This document shows positions 16,760 through 24,308 of a stretch of 64,000 nucleotides of DNA, piece after piece. The notes under the pieces were generated by a model. The model was not told the DNA's origin. It did no database searches and saw only the letters and a program-made list of their open reading frames with translations. Source of the DNA: Mycobacterium barrassiae (lineage in GTDB: Bacteria; Actinomycetota; Actinomycetes; Mycobacteriales; Mycobacteriaceae). Both the position numbers and the translations under genes were made by a program. The stretch is taken from NCBI RefSeq assembly GCF_025822765.1, contig NZ_JACKUK010000016.1, positions 126,458 through 190,457 on the forward strand, in the 5' to 3' direction. The stretch's first letter is position 1; each line of letters starts with the position of its first letter.

Positions 16760-17239
16760 ATGACCGTGCCCGAGGAACCCATCATGGACCTCGACGACAA
16801 CATCCTGTGGCATCTCAAGCAGGCGTGGTACTTCTCGCTCACCGCAGTGAACGACGCGGTCAGCAAGCACGGGGTGAGTACCGCCCAGATCGGCGTGCTG
16901 CGCCAGCTGAGCAACGAGCCCGGGCTATCGGGAGCGGACCTCGCACGCCGGATGCTGATCACGCCGCAGGGTGTTCAACTCGCACTCAAGGCGCTCGAGC
17001 AACGAGGACTCGTCGAGCGCAAACCCGATCCGCAGCACGCGCGAATTTTGAAGGCCTATCTCACCGCCGACGGCCGCAAGGTGGCCGCCGCGGTGGTCAG
17101 CGATGCGATCGCGGCGCACGAAGCGGTGTTCGGGGTACTCACCCCCGACGAGCAGCGGACGCTGCGCGACCTGCTCGCCCGTGTGGTCGAGAAGGGCACC
17201 GGTCACACGCTGGCCGATGACCACATTCGGGACTCTTGA
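16760..17239 (+). CDS. MarR family transcriptional regulator
   Basis: A 159-residue winged-helix regulator with the MarR pattern VSTAQIGVLRQL, LSGADLARRM, the recognition helix TPQGVQLALKALEQRGLVER and wing DPQHARILKAYLTADG. MarR proteins usually bind short palindromes and release DNA on binding phenolic or acyl-CoA ligands. It begins 4 nt after the amidohydrolase stop, so it is cotranscribed with the first Rieske module. Motif A site 3 lies 5 nt after its stop, making it the nearest candidate regulator of the motif A sites (inference). Confidence 0.92.
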   Translation: MTVPEEPIMDLDDNILWHLKQAWYFSLTAVNDAVSKHGVSTAQIGVLRQLSNEPGLSGADLARRMLITPQGVQLALKALEQRGLVERKPDPQHARILKAYLTADGRKVAAAVVSDAIAAHEAVFGVLTPDEQRTLRDLLARVVEKGTGHTLADDHIRDS

Positions 17240-17243
17240 GATT

Positions 17244-17264
17244 AATCGCAAGTACTTGATACTC
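17244..17264 (+). promoter_or_regulatory. motif A site 3 with leaderless -10
   Basis: The site begins AATCGCAAGTACTTGATACT and contains the perfect 10-bp palindrome CAAGTACTTG. It lies between the MarR gene and the reductase gene. The -10 box TACTCT (17260-17265) overlaps its end and is 7 nt before the ATG at 17273, so a bound repressor would block a leaderless promoter. It shares 20 of 21 positions with the site at 13804-13824. Confidence 0.65.
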
Positions 17265-17272
17265 TGACGAAG

Positions 17273-18286
17273 ATGATCGCCGAGGAGTTCGCGCCACTGC
17301 GGATCAAACGCGTGGTGCGTGAGACCAGCGACGCCGTGTCGTTGGTCCTCGACGTGCCCGCCGACTGCGCACAACGCTTCCGTTACCAAGCGGGCCAGTA
17401 CCTGACCCTGCAGGTAGAGGTTGCGGGTGACGAACATCGGCGGTGCTACTCGATGTCGTCGTTCCCGTACAACGGCAACGATCTGCAGATCACCGTCAAG
17501 CGCGACCCGGGCGGGCTGGTGTCCAACTGGCTCAACGACACCGCCGAGGTCGGCGACGAGGTGCGCGCCGCCCCGCCGGACGGCCGGTTCGTCCTGGGCG
17601 AGGCAGACCGCGACATCGTCGCCTTCGCGGGCGGTAGCGGTATCACGCCGATTTTCTCGCTGATCGGGTCGGCGTTGATCAACACCGACCGGCGTATCGC
17701 GTTGTTGTATGCGAACCGCAATCGGCAATCGGTGATCTTCGATGAGTCGCTGACCGCACTCGCGGCCGCAAACCACCAACGTTTAGAGCTCACACACCAT
17801 TACGACGACGAGGCCGGCGTCGTACAGCCTGCCGCGGTGGAGGCGCTGATCCCGGACGGCGGTGACGCCGACTACTACATCTGCGGTCCGGGCCCCTTCA
17901 TGGACGTCGTCGAGACCACGTTGCTCGACAACGGAATACCCCGCGAGCGACTACATCTTGAACGGTTCTCCGTCGCACCGGCGCCCACGTCTGCCCTCGA
18001 TGCCACGCAGCAGACCGAAGAGGTGGTCATCGAGTTGGACCGCGCGACCGTCACCGCGTCCTATCGAACCGGTAACACCCTGCTGCAAACCGCGCGCATG
18101 GCAGGCCTGAAGGCGCCGTCGTCGTGTGAAACCGGTTCGTGCGGAACGTGTATGGCCCGCGTCGTGGCGGGTAGCGCACGCATGCTCAACAACGACGCCC
18201 TCGACGACGACGAGGTGGCCGAGGGATGGGTGCTGACGTGCCAATCGTTGCCGACGAGCCGATCGGTGCACGTGGTCTATGAGTAG
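17273..18286 (+). CDS. FNR-type oxygenase reductase with plant-type [2Fe-2S] domain
   Basis: A 337-residue iron-sulfur flavoprotein reductase in the order FAD-binding barrel, NAD(P)H-binding domain, C-terminal ferredoxin. The FAD motif is RCYSMSS, the nucleotide-binding GGSGITPI is present, and the [2Fe-2S] cysteines are C285, C290, C293 and C323 (CETGSCGTC plus a distant Cys). This architecture matches reductases of Rieske oxygenases such as the KshB type of actinobacterial steroid hydroxylases. It probably supplies both flanking Rieske enzymes. The ATG follows a leaderless promoter overlapped by motif A, and the SDR gene follows after 12 nt. Confidence 0.93.
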   Translation: MIAEEFAPLRIKRVVRETSDAVSLVLDVPADCAQRFRYQAGQYLTLQVEVAGDEHRRCYSMSSFPYNGNDLQITVKRDPGGLVSNWLNDTAEVGDEVRAAPPDGRFVLGEADRDIVAFAGGSGITPIFSLIGSALINTDRRIALLYANRNRQSVIFDESLTALAAANHQRLELTHHYDDEAGVVQPAAVEALIPDGGDADYYICGPGPFMDVVETTLLDNGIPRERLHLERFSVAPAPTSALDATQQTEEVVIELDRATVTASYRTGNTLLQTARMAGLKAPSSCETGSCGTCMARVVAGSARMLNNDALDDDEVAEGWVLTCQSLPTSRSVHVVYE

Positions 18287-18298
18287 AGGAGCAGGCCG

Positions 18299-19042
18299 AT
18301 GAGCCGCGTTGCCGTGGTGACCGGGGGCGCATCTGGGATGGGGGAGGCCACCTGCCATGAGCTCGGCAGGCGCGGGCACAAGGTCGCGGTGCTCGACCTC
18401 AACGGCGATGCCGCGCAACGGGTCGCCGAGGAACTGCGCGCCGAAGGCGTGACCGCGCTCGCCGCGGCCGCCGACGTCAGCGACCGGGCAGCCGTGGAGG
18501 AAGCCTTCGCCAAGGTACGCACCGAGTTGGGCCCGGTACAGATCCTGGTCACCAGTGCCGGAGCGGTGGGATGGTCGGCGTTCACCGAACTCTCGCCGGC
18601 GGAGTGGCAGCGACTGATCGATGTGAACCTCACCGGGACGTTCCACTGTTGTCAGGTGGCGATCCCCGACATGCTGGCGGCCGGTTGGGGACGCATCGTG
18701 ATGATCTCGTCGTCGAGCGCCCAGCGCGGTTCGCCGGGGATGGCGCACTACGCCGCATCCAAGGGGGCACTGCTGTCGCTCACCAGATCGCTCGCCCGTG
18801 AATTCGGGCCGTCGGGCATCACCGTCAACAACATTCCGCCGTCGGCGATCGAGACTCCGATGCAACACGCCGGGCAGGCCGCTGGGCATCTGCCGTCGAA
18901 CGAGCAGATGGCCGCCAGCGTTCCCCTTGGCCATCTCGGCACCGGCGACGACATCGCCGCCGCGGTCGGTTTCCTCTGCTCCGAGGAAGCCGGTTTCATC
19001 ACGGGCCAGACGCTGGGTGTCAATGGTGGATCGGTGATGTAG
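18299..19042 (+). CDS. short-chain dehydrogenase/reductase
   Basis: A 247-residue SDR with the cofactor motif TGGASGMG, NAG-type motif TSAGAVG, catalytic Ser in SSSSAQRGS and YxxxK as YAASK, ending with FITGQTLGVNGGS. The Asp of VLDLNGD after strand 2 favours NAD(H). A strong RBS (GAGGAG) precedes the ATG at 18299, and it lies between the reductase and the second Rieske gene. It probably oxidises a hydroxylated intermediate made by the Rieske enzymes. Confidence 0.92.
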   Translation: MSRVAVVTGGASGMGEATCHELGRRGHKVAVLDLNGDAAQRVAEELRAEGVTALAAAADVSDRAAVEEAFAKVRTELGPVQILVTSAGAVGWSAFTELSPAEWQRLIDVNLTGTFHCCQVAIPDMLAAGWGRIVMISSSSAQRGSPGMAHYAASKGALLSLTRSLAREFGPSGITVNNIPPSAIETPMQHAGQAAGHLPSNEQMAASVPLGHLGTGDDIAAAVGFLCSEEAGFITGQTLGVNGGSVM

Positions 19043-19078
19043 TGACGGGCAACGGGTTTCAACGACAGGGAGGTTCGC

Positions 19079-20362
19079 ATGGCGAAGTGGCCTAAGCCGG
19101 CGGAGGGCAGCTGGACTGAGCACTACCCACAGCTCGGTACCGGACCGGTGTCGTTCCGCGACTCGATCTCGCCGGAGTTCTATGAGCTCGAACGCGAAGC
19201 GGTGTTCAAGCGCGCCTGGTTGAACGTCGGCCGCATCGAGGACGTGCCGCGCGTCGGGAGCTACTTCACTAAGGAGATCGACGTCGCACGCACCTCGGTC
19301 ATCGTGGTGAAGGGTAAGGACCAGCAGATCCGCGCCTTCCACAACATCTGCCGTCACCGCGGAAACAAGCTGGTGTGGAACGACTTTCCGCATGAGGAGA
19401 CCAAAGGCACCTGCCGGCAGTTCACCTGTAAGTATCACGGGTGGCGCTACGACCTCAAGGGTGATCTGACGTTCGTCCAGCAGGAGGGCGAGTTCTTCGG
19501 CCTGGACACTGCGCGGATGGGCCTGAAGCCGGTGAACTGCGACATCTGGAACGGCTTCATCTTCATCAACTTCGATCCGGAACCCCGGTGGACGCTGCGT
19601 GAGTTCCTCGGGCCGATGATCACCGCTCTCGACGACTATCCGTTCGAGATGATGACCGAGCGCTACGAGTTCGAGGCCGTCAACAACAGCAACTGGAAGA
19701 TCTTCGCCGATGCCTTCCAGGAGTACTACCACGTGCCGTCCCTACATTCGCAGCAGGTGCCGAGCGCTGTGCGCCAACCCACTGCGACGTTCGAATGTGG
19801 ACACTTCCAGATCGACGGGCCGCATCGGCTGGTGTCCACGGCGGGGACCCGGCGGTGGTTGATGGACCCCGAGTACATGTATCCCGTCGAACGAGTGACC
19901 CGTAGCGGACTGGTGGGGCCGTGGCGGACCCCCGAGACACATCAGTCCGCGGGCCTCAACCCGGGCGGCATCGAGCCATGGGGGATCACGAACTTCCAGA
20001 TCTTCCCGAATTTGGAGATCCTCATCTACCACGGCTGGTATCTGCTGTACCGGTACTGGCCGACATCGCACAACACCCATAAGTTCGAGGCGTACAACGC
20101 ATTTCATCCCGCACGGACGGTTCGTGAACGCATCGAGCACGAGGTGGCCTCCGTCGTGCTCAAGGAGTTCGCGCTCCAAGACGCGGGCATGCTGGGCGGT
20201 ACGCAGGCGGCGTTGGAGTACGGCATGGACGAGCCGATAGTCGACGACTACCCGCTGTCGGACCAGGAGATCCTGGTCCGACATCTGCACCACGAGGCTG
20301 TCAAGTGGGTCGAGGAATACGTCGAGGAACGCAAGGCCGAGCGTCATCCGGTGGGGGTGTGA
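19079..20362 (+). CDS. Rieske [2Fe-2S] ring-hydroxylating oxygenase, alpha subunit type (copy 2)
   Basis: A 427-residue Rieske oxygenase paralogous to copy 1. The Rieske motif is ICRHRGNK...CKYHGW with the same 23-residue gap between the first His and second Cys, and the iron site includes EYYHVPSLH (HxxxxH). The start has AGGGAGG. It lies at the downstream end of the reductase-SDR operon and is followed after 2 nt by the second copy of the small partner protein. The C terminus again ends VGV. The divergence between the two copies suggests different substrates or successive oxidation steps; no specific substrate can be assigned. Confidence 0.94.
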   Translation: MAKWPKPAEGSWTEHYPQLGTGPVSFRDSISPEFYELEREAVFKRAWLNVGRIEDVPRVGSYFTKEIDVARTSVIVVKGKDQQIRAFHNICRHRGNKLVWNDFPHEETKGTCRQFTCKYHGWRYDLKGDLTFVQQEGEFFGLDTARMGLKPVNCDIWNGFIFINFDPEPRWTLREFLGPMITALDDYPFEMMTERYEFEAVNNSNWKIFADAFQEYYHVPSLHSQQVPSAVRQPTATFECGHFQIDGPHRLVSTAGTRRWLMDPEYMYPVERVTRSGLVGPWRTPETHQSAGLNPGGIEPWGITNFQIFPNLEILIYHGWYLLYRYWPTSHNTHKFEAYNAFHPARTVRERIEHEVASVVLKEFALQDAGMLGGTQAALEYGMDEPIVDDYPLSDQEILVRHLHHEAVKWVEEYVEERKAERHPVGV

Positions 20363-20364
20363 CG

Positions 20365-20700
20365 ATGTCGCAGGCCCGCCTGCCGAGCGCATTCGCCGAG
20401 TTCGAGCAGTTCGCCGAAAAATGGTGTCTGGCAACCGAAGCCGAACGCTGGGAAATGCGGCTGAACACGCCGATGGCCGAGATCCGTGAGTTCTACGATG
20501 CGTTCACCCCTCGTTTCGAGGAGGCCATCGACTATTGCGACAAGTTCCCGTTGGACGACATCCCCGAGGATGCACTGAACCTGCTGCACCTCATCTATTC
20601 GATGATCATGGTTTCGATGGCCGTCGAGGTCTTCGGCACCCAGAAGCCCGTTGACTCCGCTGACGCCGTAATGCACCGCGTCAGTGCGCCAGTGCCGTAA
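20365..20700 (+). CDS. small Rieske-associated protein of unknown function (copy 2)
   Basis: A 111-residue protein paralogous to that at 15164-15505, with the same helices (EIREFYDAF, EEAIDYCDKF, EDALNLLHLIYSMI) and the same position directly behind a Rieske gene. An in-frame start at 20305 exists but lies inside the Rieske gene; the ATG at 20365, 2 nt after the Rieske stop, is chosen. Both copies contain a conserved Cys in YCDKF and end with VSxPVP (VSEPVP, VSAPVP). The function is unknown; a structural or maturation partner of the oxygenase is inferred from the duplicated linkage. Confidence 0.85.
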   Translation: MSQARLPSAFAEFEQFAEKWCLATEAERWEMRLNTPMAEIREFYDAFTPRFEEAIDYCDKFPLDDIPEDALNLLHLIYSMIMVSMAVEVFGTQKPVDSADAVMHRVSAPVP

Positions 20701-20730
20701 CCACTCCACGACGACTAGGACAGCATCACC

Positions 20731-21576
20731 ATGACCGTCTTGACCATCAACAAGCTCACCGCATCCGTGGGCGCCGAGGTGACGGGGTTGGACCCCGACG
20801 CGCTGGGCACCGACGATTCACTGGTTGCCGCAGTGCTCGACGCGCTGGAAGACAATGGTGTGCTGGTGTTTCCGAAGCTCGACCTGCAGCCTGAGGCCCA
20901 GGTGGAGTTCTGTCGCCGACTCGGCAAGATCGACCATTCCTCTGACGGCCATCATCCCGTGCCGGGCATTTACCCGGTGACATTGGACAAATCGAAGAAC
21001 GCGTCGGCGTCGTATCTACGCGCAACGTTCGATTGGCACATCGACGGTTGCACGCCCACGTACGACGAACCTCCGCAGAAGGCGACCGTTCTTTCGGCCA
21101 AACAGGTCGCCGAACGCGGCGGGGAGACGGAGTTCGCGAACTCCTACGCTGCCTACGAAGCGTTCACCGATGCGGAGAAAGAGCGTTTCGGATCGCTACG
21201 GGTCGTGCATTCGCTTGAGGCGTCCCAGCGCCGGGTCAACCCGGACCCGTCGCCAGAACTGGTGGCTAGATGGCGGGCGCGGCCCACTCACGAGCACCCC
21301 TTGGTGTGGACGCATCGGAGTGGGCGCAAATCGCTGGTGCTGGGCGCGTCGGCCGACTACATCGTCGGGATGGATCGCGACGAGGGACGCGTGCTGCTGG
21401 CCGAATTACTCGACCGCGCCACCCGGCCCGAGCTGGTGTACCGCCACAGCTGGTCCGTCGGCGACACCGTGATCTGGGACAACAACGGCGTACTCCACCG
21501 CGCGGTGCCATATGACCCCGATTCACCTAGGGAAATGCTGCGTACCACGGTTCTTGGCGACGAGCCCATCCAATAG
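20731..21576 (+). CDS. TauD/TfdA-family Fe(II)/2-oxoglutarate dioxygenase
   Basis: A 281-residue dioxygenase. The iron-binding facial triad is H103-x-D105 (DWHIDG) and the distal H256 (GVLHRAV), and R267 or R271 downstream is suitable for 2-oxoglutarate binding. TauD-family proteins hydroxylate substrates with concurrent decarboxylation of 2-oxoglutarate, often releasing a heteroatom group from sulfonates, sulfates, aryloxyacids or amines. It begins 30 nt after the second small Rieske partner gene and closes that operon. The substrate is not predictable from sequence. Confidence 0.92.
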   Translation: MTVLTINKLTASVGAEVTGLDPDALGTDDSLVAAVLDALEDNGVLVFPKLDLQPEAQVEFCRRLGKIDHSSDGHHPVPGIYPVTLDKSKNASASYLRATFDWHIDGCTPTYDEPPQKATVLSAKQVAERGGETEFANSYAAYEAFTDAEKERFGSLRVVHSLEASQRRVNPDPSPELVARWRARPTHEHPLVWTHRSGRKSLVLGASADYIVGMDRDEGRVLLAELLDRATRPELVYRHSWSVGDTVIWDNNGVLHRAVPYDPDSPREMLRTTVLGDEPIQ

Positions 21577-21643
21577 CGCTGAGCGAGTGCACAGCGTCTC
21601 GTTGACGCCGACGTGCCACTATGGAAATCTAATACCCGCATAT

Positions 21644-21658
21644 GAGAATCACGTTCTC
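21644..21658. promoter_or_regulatory. motif B site 1 (GAGAAY-N3-RTTCTC operator)
   Basis: The 15-base palindrome GAGAATCACGTTCTC lies 28 nt upstream of the P450 start at 21687. The same 15-bp architecture recurs at 37041-37055, 37165-37179 and 50450-50464, always in front of an operon. It is probably an operator of an unidentified regulator. Confidence 0.6.
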
Positions 21659-21686
21659 GTACTCAACAGAGATTACGGAGTGACGC

Positions 21687-22973
21687 ATGACGGAGGACCT
21701 CACCTCGGTCGATTTCTTCCGGGACAGTCGCCTGACGGATGACCCGTTCCCGTTCTACGAGGCGCTTCGCAACAAGTGCCCGGTCACCCGCGAGGATCAT
21801 TACGGCGTGACGATGGTGACCGGCTGGCAGGAGGCCGTCGACGTCTACAACGACGCCGAGACCTTCTCGTCCTGCATCTCGGTGACCGGTCCGTTCCCCG
21901 GCTTCCCCGTGCCGCTCGAGGGTGACGACGTCACCGAGCTGATCGAGGCCCACCGCGACGAGATTCCGTTCAGCGACCAGCTGCCGACGCTCGACCCGCC
22001 GACGCATACCAACCACCGCGCGTTGCTGATGCGGCTGATCACGCCCAAGCGCCTCAAGGAGAACGAGGACGCGATGTGGCAGCTCGCCGACGACATCCTC
22101 GACGACTTCCTGGCCCCCGGCGAGGGCGAGTTCATCAAGGGCTTCGCCGGTCCCTTCACGCTGCGCGTCATCGCCGACCTGCTCGGTGTGCCCGACGAGG
22201 ACCGCCCCGAGCTGCTCGAGCGGCTCGCCCGCGGCACGCATGGCGGAGGTCTGGGCAATGCCGACAAGACACTGACCAAGACGCCGCTGGAGTACCTGTA
22301 CGAGGTGTTCGCGGACTATGTCGAGGATCGGCGGGCGGCGCCACGCGACGACGTGCTGACGGGGCTCGCAACGGCCACCTTCCCCGATGGCACGATGCCG
22401 GAGGTCGGTGACGTCGTGCGGGTGGCCACCAACGTCTTCTCCGCGGGGCAGGAGACCACGGTTCGCCTGCTGTCCACCGCGTTGAAGGTGATCGGCGATC
22501 AGCCCGATATTCAACGCAGGCTGCGCGACGACCGCAGTCTGTTACCGAACTTCATCGAGGAGTGCCTGCGCATCGAGAGTCCGGTCAAGGGCGACTTCCG
22601 CTTGTCGCGGGTGCCGACGACTGTCGGCGATCAGGAGATCGGCGCCGGGTGCACGTTGATGGTGATCAACGGCGCCGCCAACCGCGACCCCCGCCGGTTC
22701 GAGGATCCCGACACGTTCGACCCCGAACGCAAGAACGCGCGCCAGCATCTGGCCTTCGGCAGGGGAATCCACAGCTGCCCCGGCGCGCCGTTGGCCCGCG
22801 CGGAGACCAGGGTCGGACTCGAGCGTCTCCTCGATCGCACGACCGACATCCGCATCAGCGAGGCGCACCACGGCCCTGCGAGCAACCGCAATTACCAATA
22901 CATTCCGACCTACATCCTGCGCGGGCTCACGGAACTGCATCTGGAATTCGATCTCGCCGAGGACAAGCCGTGA
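21687..22973 (+). CDS. cytochrome P450
   Basis: A 428-residue bacterial P450. The I-helix oxygen-activation motif is SAGQETT, the K-helix ExxR is ECLR, and the heme-thiolate loop is FGRGIHSCPG with C364 as the proximal ligand. No membrane anchor is present, as is usual for bacterial class I systems. The next gene is a [3Fe-4S] ferredoxin whose GTG overlaps the P450 stop (GTGA), so electrons are probably delivered by that ferredoxin. Motif B site 1 lies in its promoter region. The CYP family and substrate are not assigned. Confidence 0.95.
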   Translation: MTEDLTSVDFFRDSRLTDDPFPFYEALRNKCPVTREDHYGVTMVTGWQEAVDVYNDAETFSSCISVTGPFPGFPVPLEGDDVTELIEAHRDEIPFSDQLPTLDPPTHTNHRALLMRLITPKRLKENEDAMWQLADDILDDFLAPGEGEFIKGFAGPFTLRVIADLLGVPDEDRPELLERLARGTHGGGLGNADKTLTKTPLEYLYEVFADYVEDRRAAPRDDVLTGLATATFPDGTMPEVGDVVRVATNVFSAGQETTVRLLSTALKVIGDQPDIQRRLRDDRSLLPNFIEECLRIESPVKGDFRLSRVPTTVGDQEIGAGCTLMVINGAANRDPRRFEDPDTFDPERKNARQHLAFGRGIHSCPGAPLARAETRVGLERLLDRTTDIRISEAHHGPASNRNYQYIPTYILRGLTELHLEFDLAEDKP

Positions 22974-23164
22974 GGGTCACCGTCGACGAGGACCGCTGCG
23001 CCGGCCACGGCATGTGCCTGACGCTGTGCCCGGAGGTCTTCCAGATGACCGACGACGGTTGGGCGGTCGCGGACCCGTCCGAGGTGCCCGCGGGTCTCGA
23101 AAGCGCGGCCAAGGACGCCATCGCCAACTGTCCGGAACAAGCCATCTCTGAAATCGACGGATAA
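22970..23164 (+). CDS. [3Fe-4S] ferredoxin, His type
   Basis: A 64-residue ferredoxin with the CxxXxxC...CP pattern: C10, H13 at the variable position, C16 and C54-P. It has a short acidic surface and follows the usual length of P450-associated mycobacterial ferredoxins. It overlaps the P450 gene by 4 nt and is therefore its likely redox partner, receiving electrons from a ferredoxin reductase encoded elsewhere or from the NuoF-like protein at 31485. Confidence 0.93.
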   Translation: MRVTVDEDRCAGHGMCLTLCPEVFQMTDDGWAVADPSEVPAGLESAAKDAIANCPEQAISEIDG

Positions 23165-23177
23165 CCAAGGAGAGCGA

Positions 23178-23465
23178 ATGCCCAAGGCGTACATCCTCAT
23201 CACCGAGGACGTCAAAGATCCGGCCGGGATGGCGGAATACGGCAAGCTGGCGAGCCAGACAATGGGCAGCGCCACGCTGCTGTCGTTCGACACGAAGGCC
23301 GAGGTGATCGAAGGGCAGTGGCACGGCACCCAGACGGTTCTCCTGGAGTTCGAGTCGGAGGAGGCGGCCAAGGAGTGGTACTACTCCGACGCCTACCAGG
23401 AGGCACTCAAGCTGCGTCAGGCCGCCGCCGACTGCAACGGCGTCATCCTGCACGGCCTGGGCTAG
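23178..23465 (+). CDS. DUF1330 family protein
   Basis: A 95-residue dimeric alpha/beta-barrel-type protein: it begins PKAYILITEDVKDPAGMAEY and contains EGQWHGTQTVLLEFES and EWYYSDAYQEALKLR, the DUF1330 hallmarks. The biochemical role of the family is unknown. An AAGGAGAG RBS precedes the ATG. It is the last gene of the P450-ferredoxin operon and lies before a long hairpin. Confidence 0.88.
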   Translation: MPKAYILITEDVKDPAGMAEYGKLASQTMGSATLLSFDTKAEVIEGQWHGTQTVLLEFESEEAAKEWYYSDAYQEALKLRQAAADCNGVILHGLG

Positions 23466-23473
23466 TTCTTCCG

Positions 23474-23536
23474 CCGCGAAATAGCATTCCGGGTCGTGCC
23501 TTGCGCAGAATCGCGACCTGGAATGCTATTTCGCGG
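23474..23536. terminator. long hairpin between convergent operons
   Basis: Two 23-base arms (23474-23496 and 23514-23536), starting CCGCGAAATAGCATTCC, pair with one mismatch around a 17-base loop. It fills the 78-bp gap between the DUF1330 gene and the convergent alpha/beta hydrolase, so it likely terminates both transcripts. There is no T-run, as is common in mycobacteria. Confidence 0.7.
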
Positions 23537-23543
23537 GAGCACC

Positions 23544-24302
23544 TCAGTTGGGCACCAGCGGGCCGGTCGGCCTCGTCGCGGTGGCGTGCACCAATAACTC
23601 CGCGAGCTCCTTGGGCCTGCTGAGGAACGGCGAGTGCGACGTGTCGATCGTCAACTGCTCGACGCCAAGTCGCCGCGTGACGGTGTCGGCCAGCCATTGC
23701 GGCATCGACTGATCCTGAAGGCAGCGGATGAAGCTGCGGGGGAGGTCGGCCGCCCAGAAGTTCGGCACCGACACCGGGGTGACAGTGGTATCGCCGAAGC
23801 GTTCGGGGCCTAGGCGTTCGAACGCCCAGCGGGCGGTGGCCTCGTCGCAGTCGTGGTAGAAGTACTTCCACGCACCCTCGAAGTCGGCGAACCACATCGC
23901 GCCGTCGTCGTCGAATTTCAAGTACCCCAACATCTCTCCGACGTCGGCTTCGAAGTCCCCGTCCTCGGCGTCGCGCATCGCCATGGCTTCGGGATAGGTA
24001 CGACCCTCGCGCGGTAGGGCCGCGGCCAGGTAGATGATGTGGCTGACACGCTCCGGTGCGGCATCGGCGGCCAGGGTGGCGTCGAACCCGCCACCGGAGT
24101 GCCCGACGAGCACATCGCCCGATGTCAGTTCCGCCACGATGGCGTCGCGGCGATTCGCCAGTGTCGACTCCTCGTCGATACGCGAGCCGTGGCCGGGCAG
24201 GTCGACCGCGACGCCGTCGTGGCCGAGTGCCTCCAGCTCTTCGATCGTCTGTTCCCAACACCACGCGGCGTGAAATCCGCCGTGCACGAAGACGAATCGC
24301 AT
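23544..24302 (-). CDS. alpha/beta hydrolase
   Basis: A 252-residue alpha/beta hydrolase. The oxyanion region is FVHGGFH, the nucleophile elbow is VGHSGGG with S69, the acid is plausibly in the DQSMP/ID region and the His in DTSHSPFLS. The size and organisation resemble esterase/hydroxynitrile-lyase-type proteins. It starts 6 nt after the P450 at 24309 and ends the P450-ferredoxin-P450-hydrolase operon. A role in hydrolysing an ester or lactone intermediate is inferred. Confidence 0.88.
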   Translation of the reverse strand: MRFVFVHGGFHAAWCWEQTIEELEALGHDGVAVDLPGHGSRIDEESTLANRRDAIVAELTSGDVLVGHSGGGFDATLAADAAPERVSHIIYLAAALPREGRTYPEAMAMRDAEDGDFEADVGEMLGYLKFDDDGAMWFADFEGAWKYFYHDCDEATARWAFERLGPERFGDTTVTPVSVPNFWAADLPRSFIRCLQDQSMPQWLADTVTRRLGVEQLTIDTSHSPFLSRPKELAELLVHATATRPTGPLVPN

Positions 24303-24308
24303 CAGGGG

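Noticed and set aside
17951-19732. 593-codon minus-strand frame over the reductase, SDR and Rieske genes
   Set aside because: It crosses three well-supported genes on the other strand and has shadow-type composition.
21644-21658. Motif B as a KstR box
   Set aside because: The half sites look alike, but KstR sites have two central bases and flanking T/A; these have three and G/C flanks.
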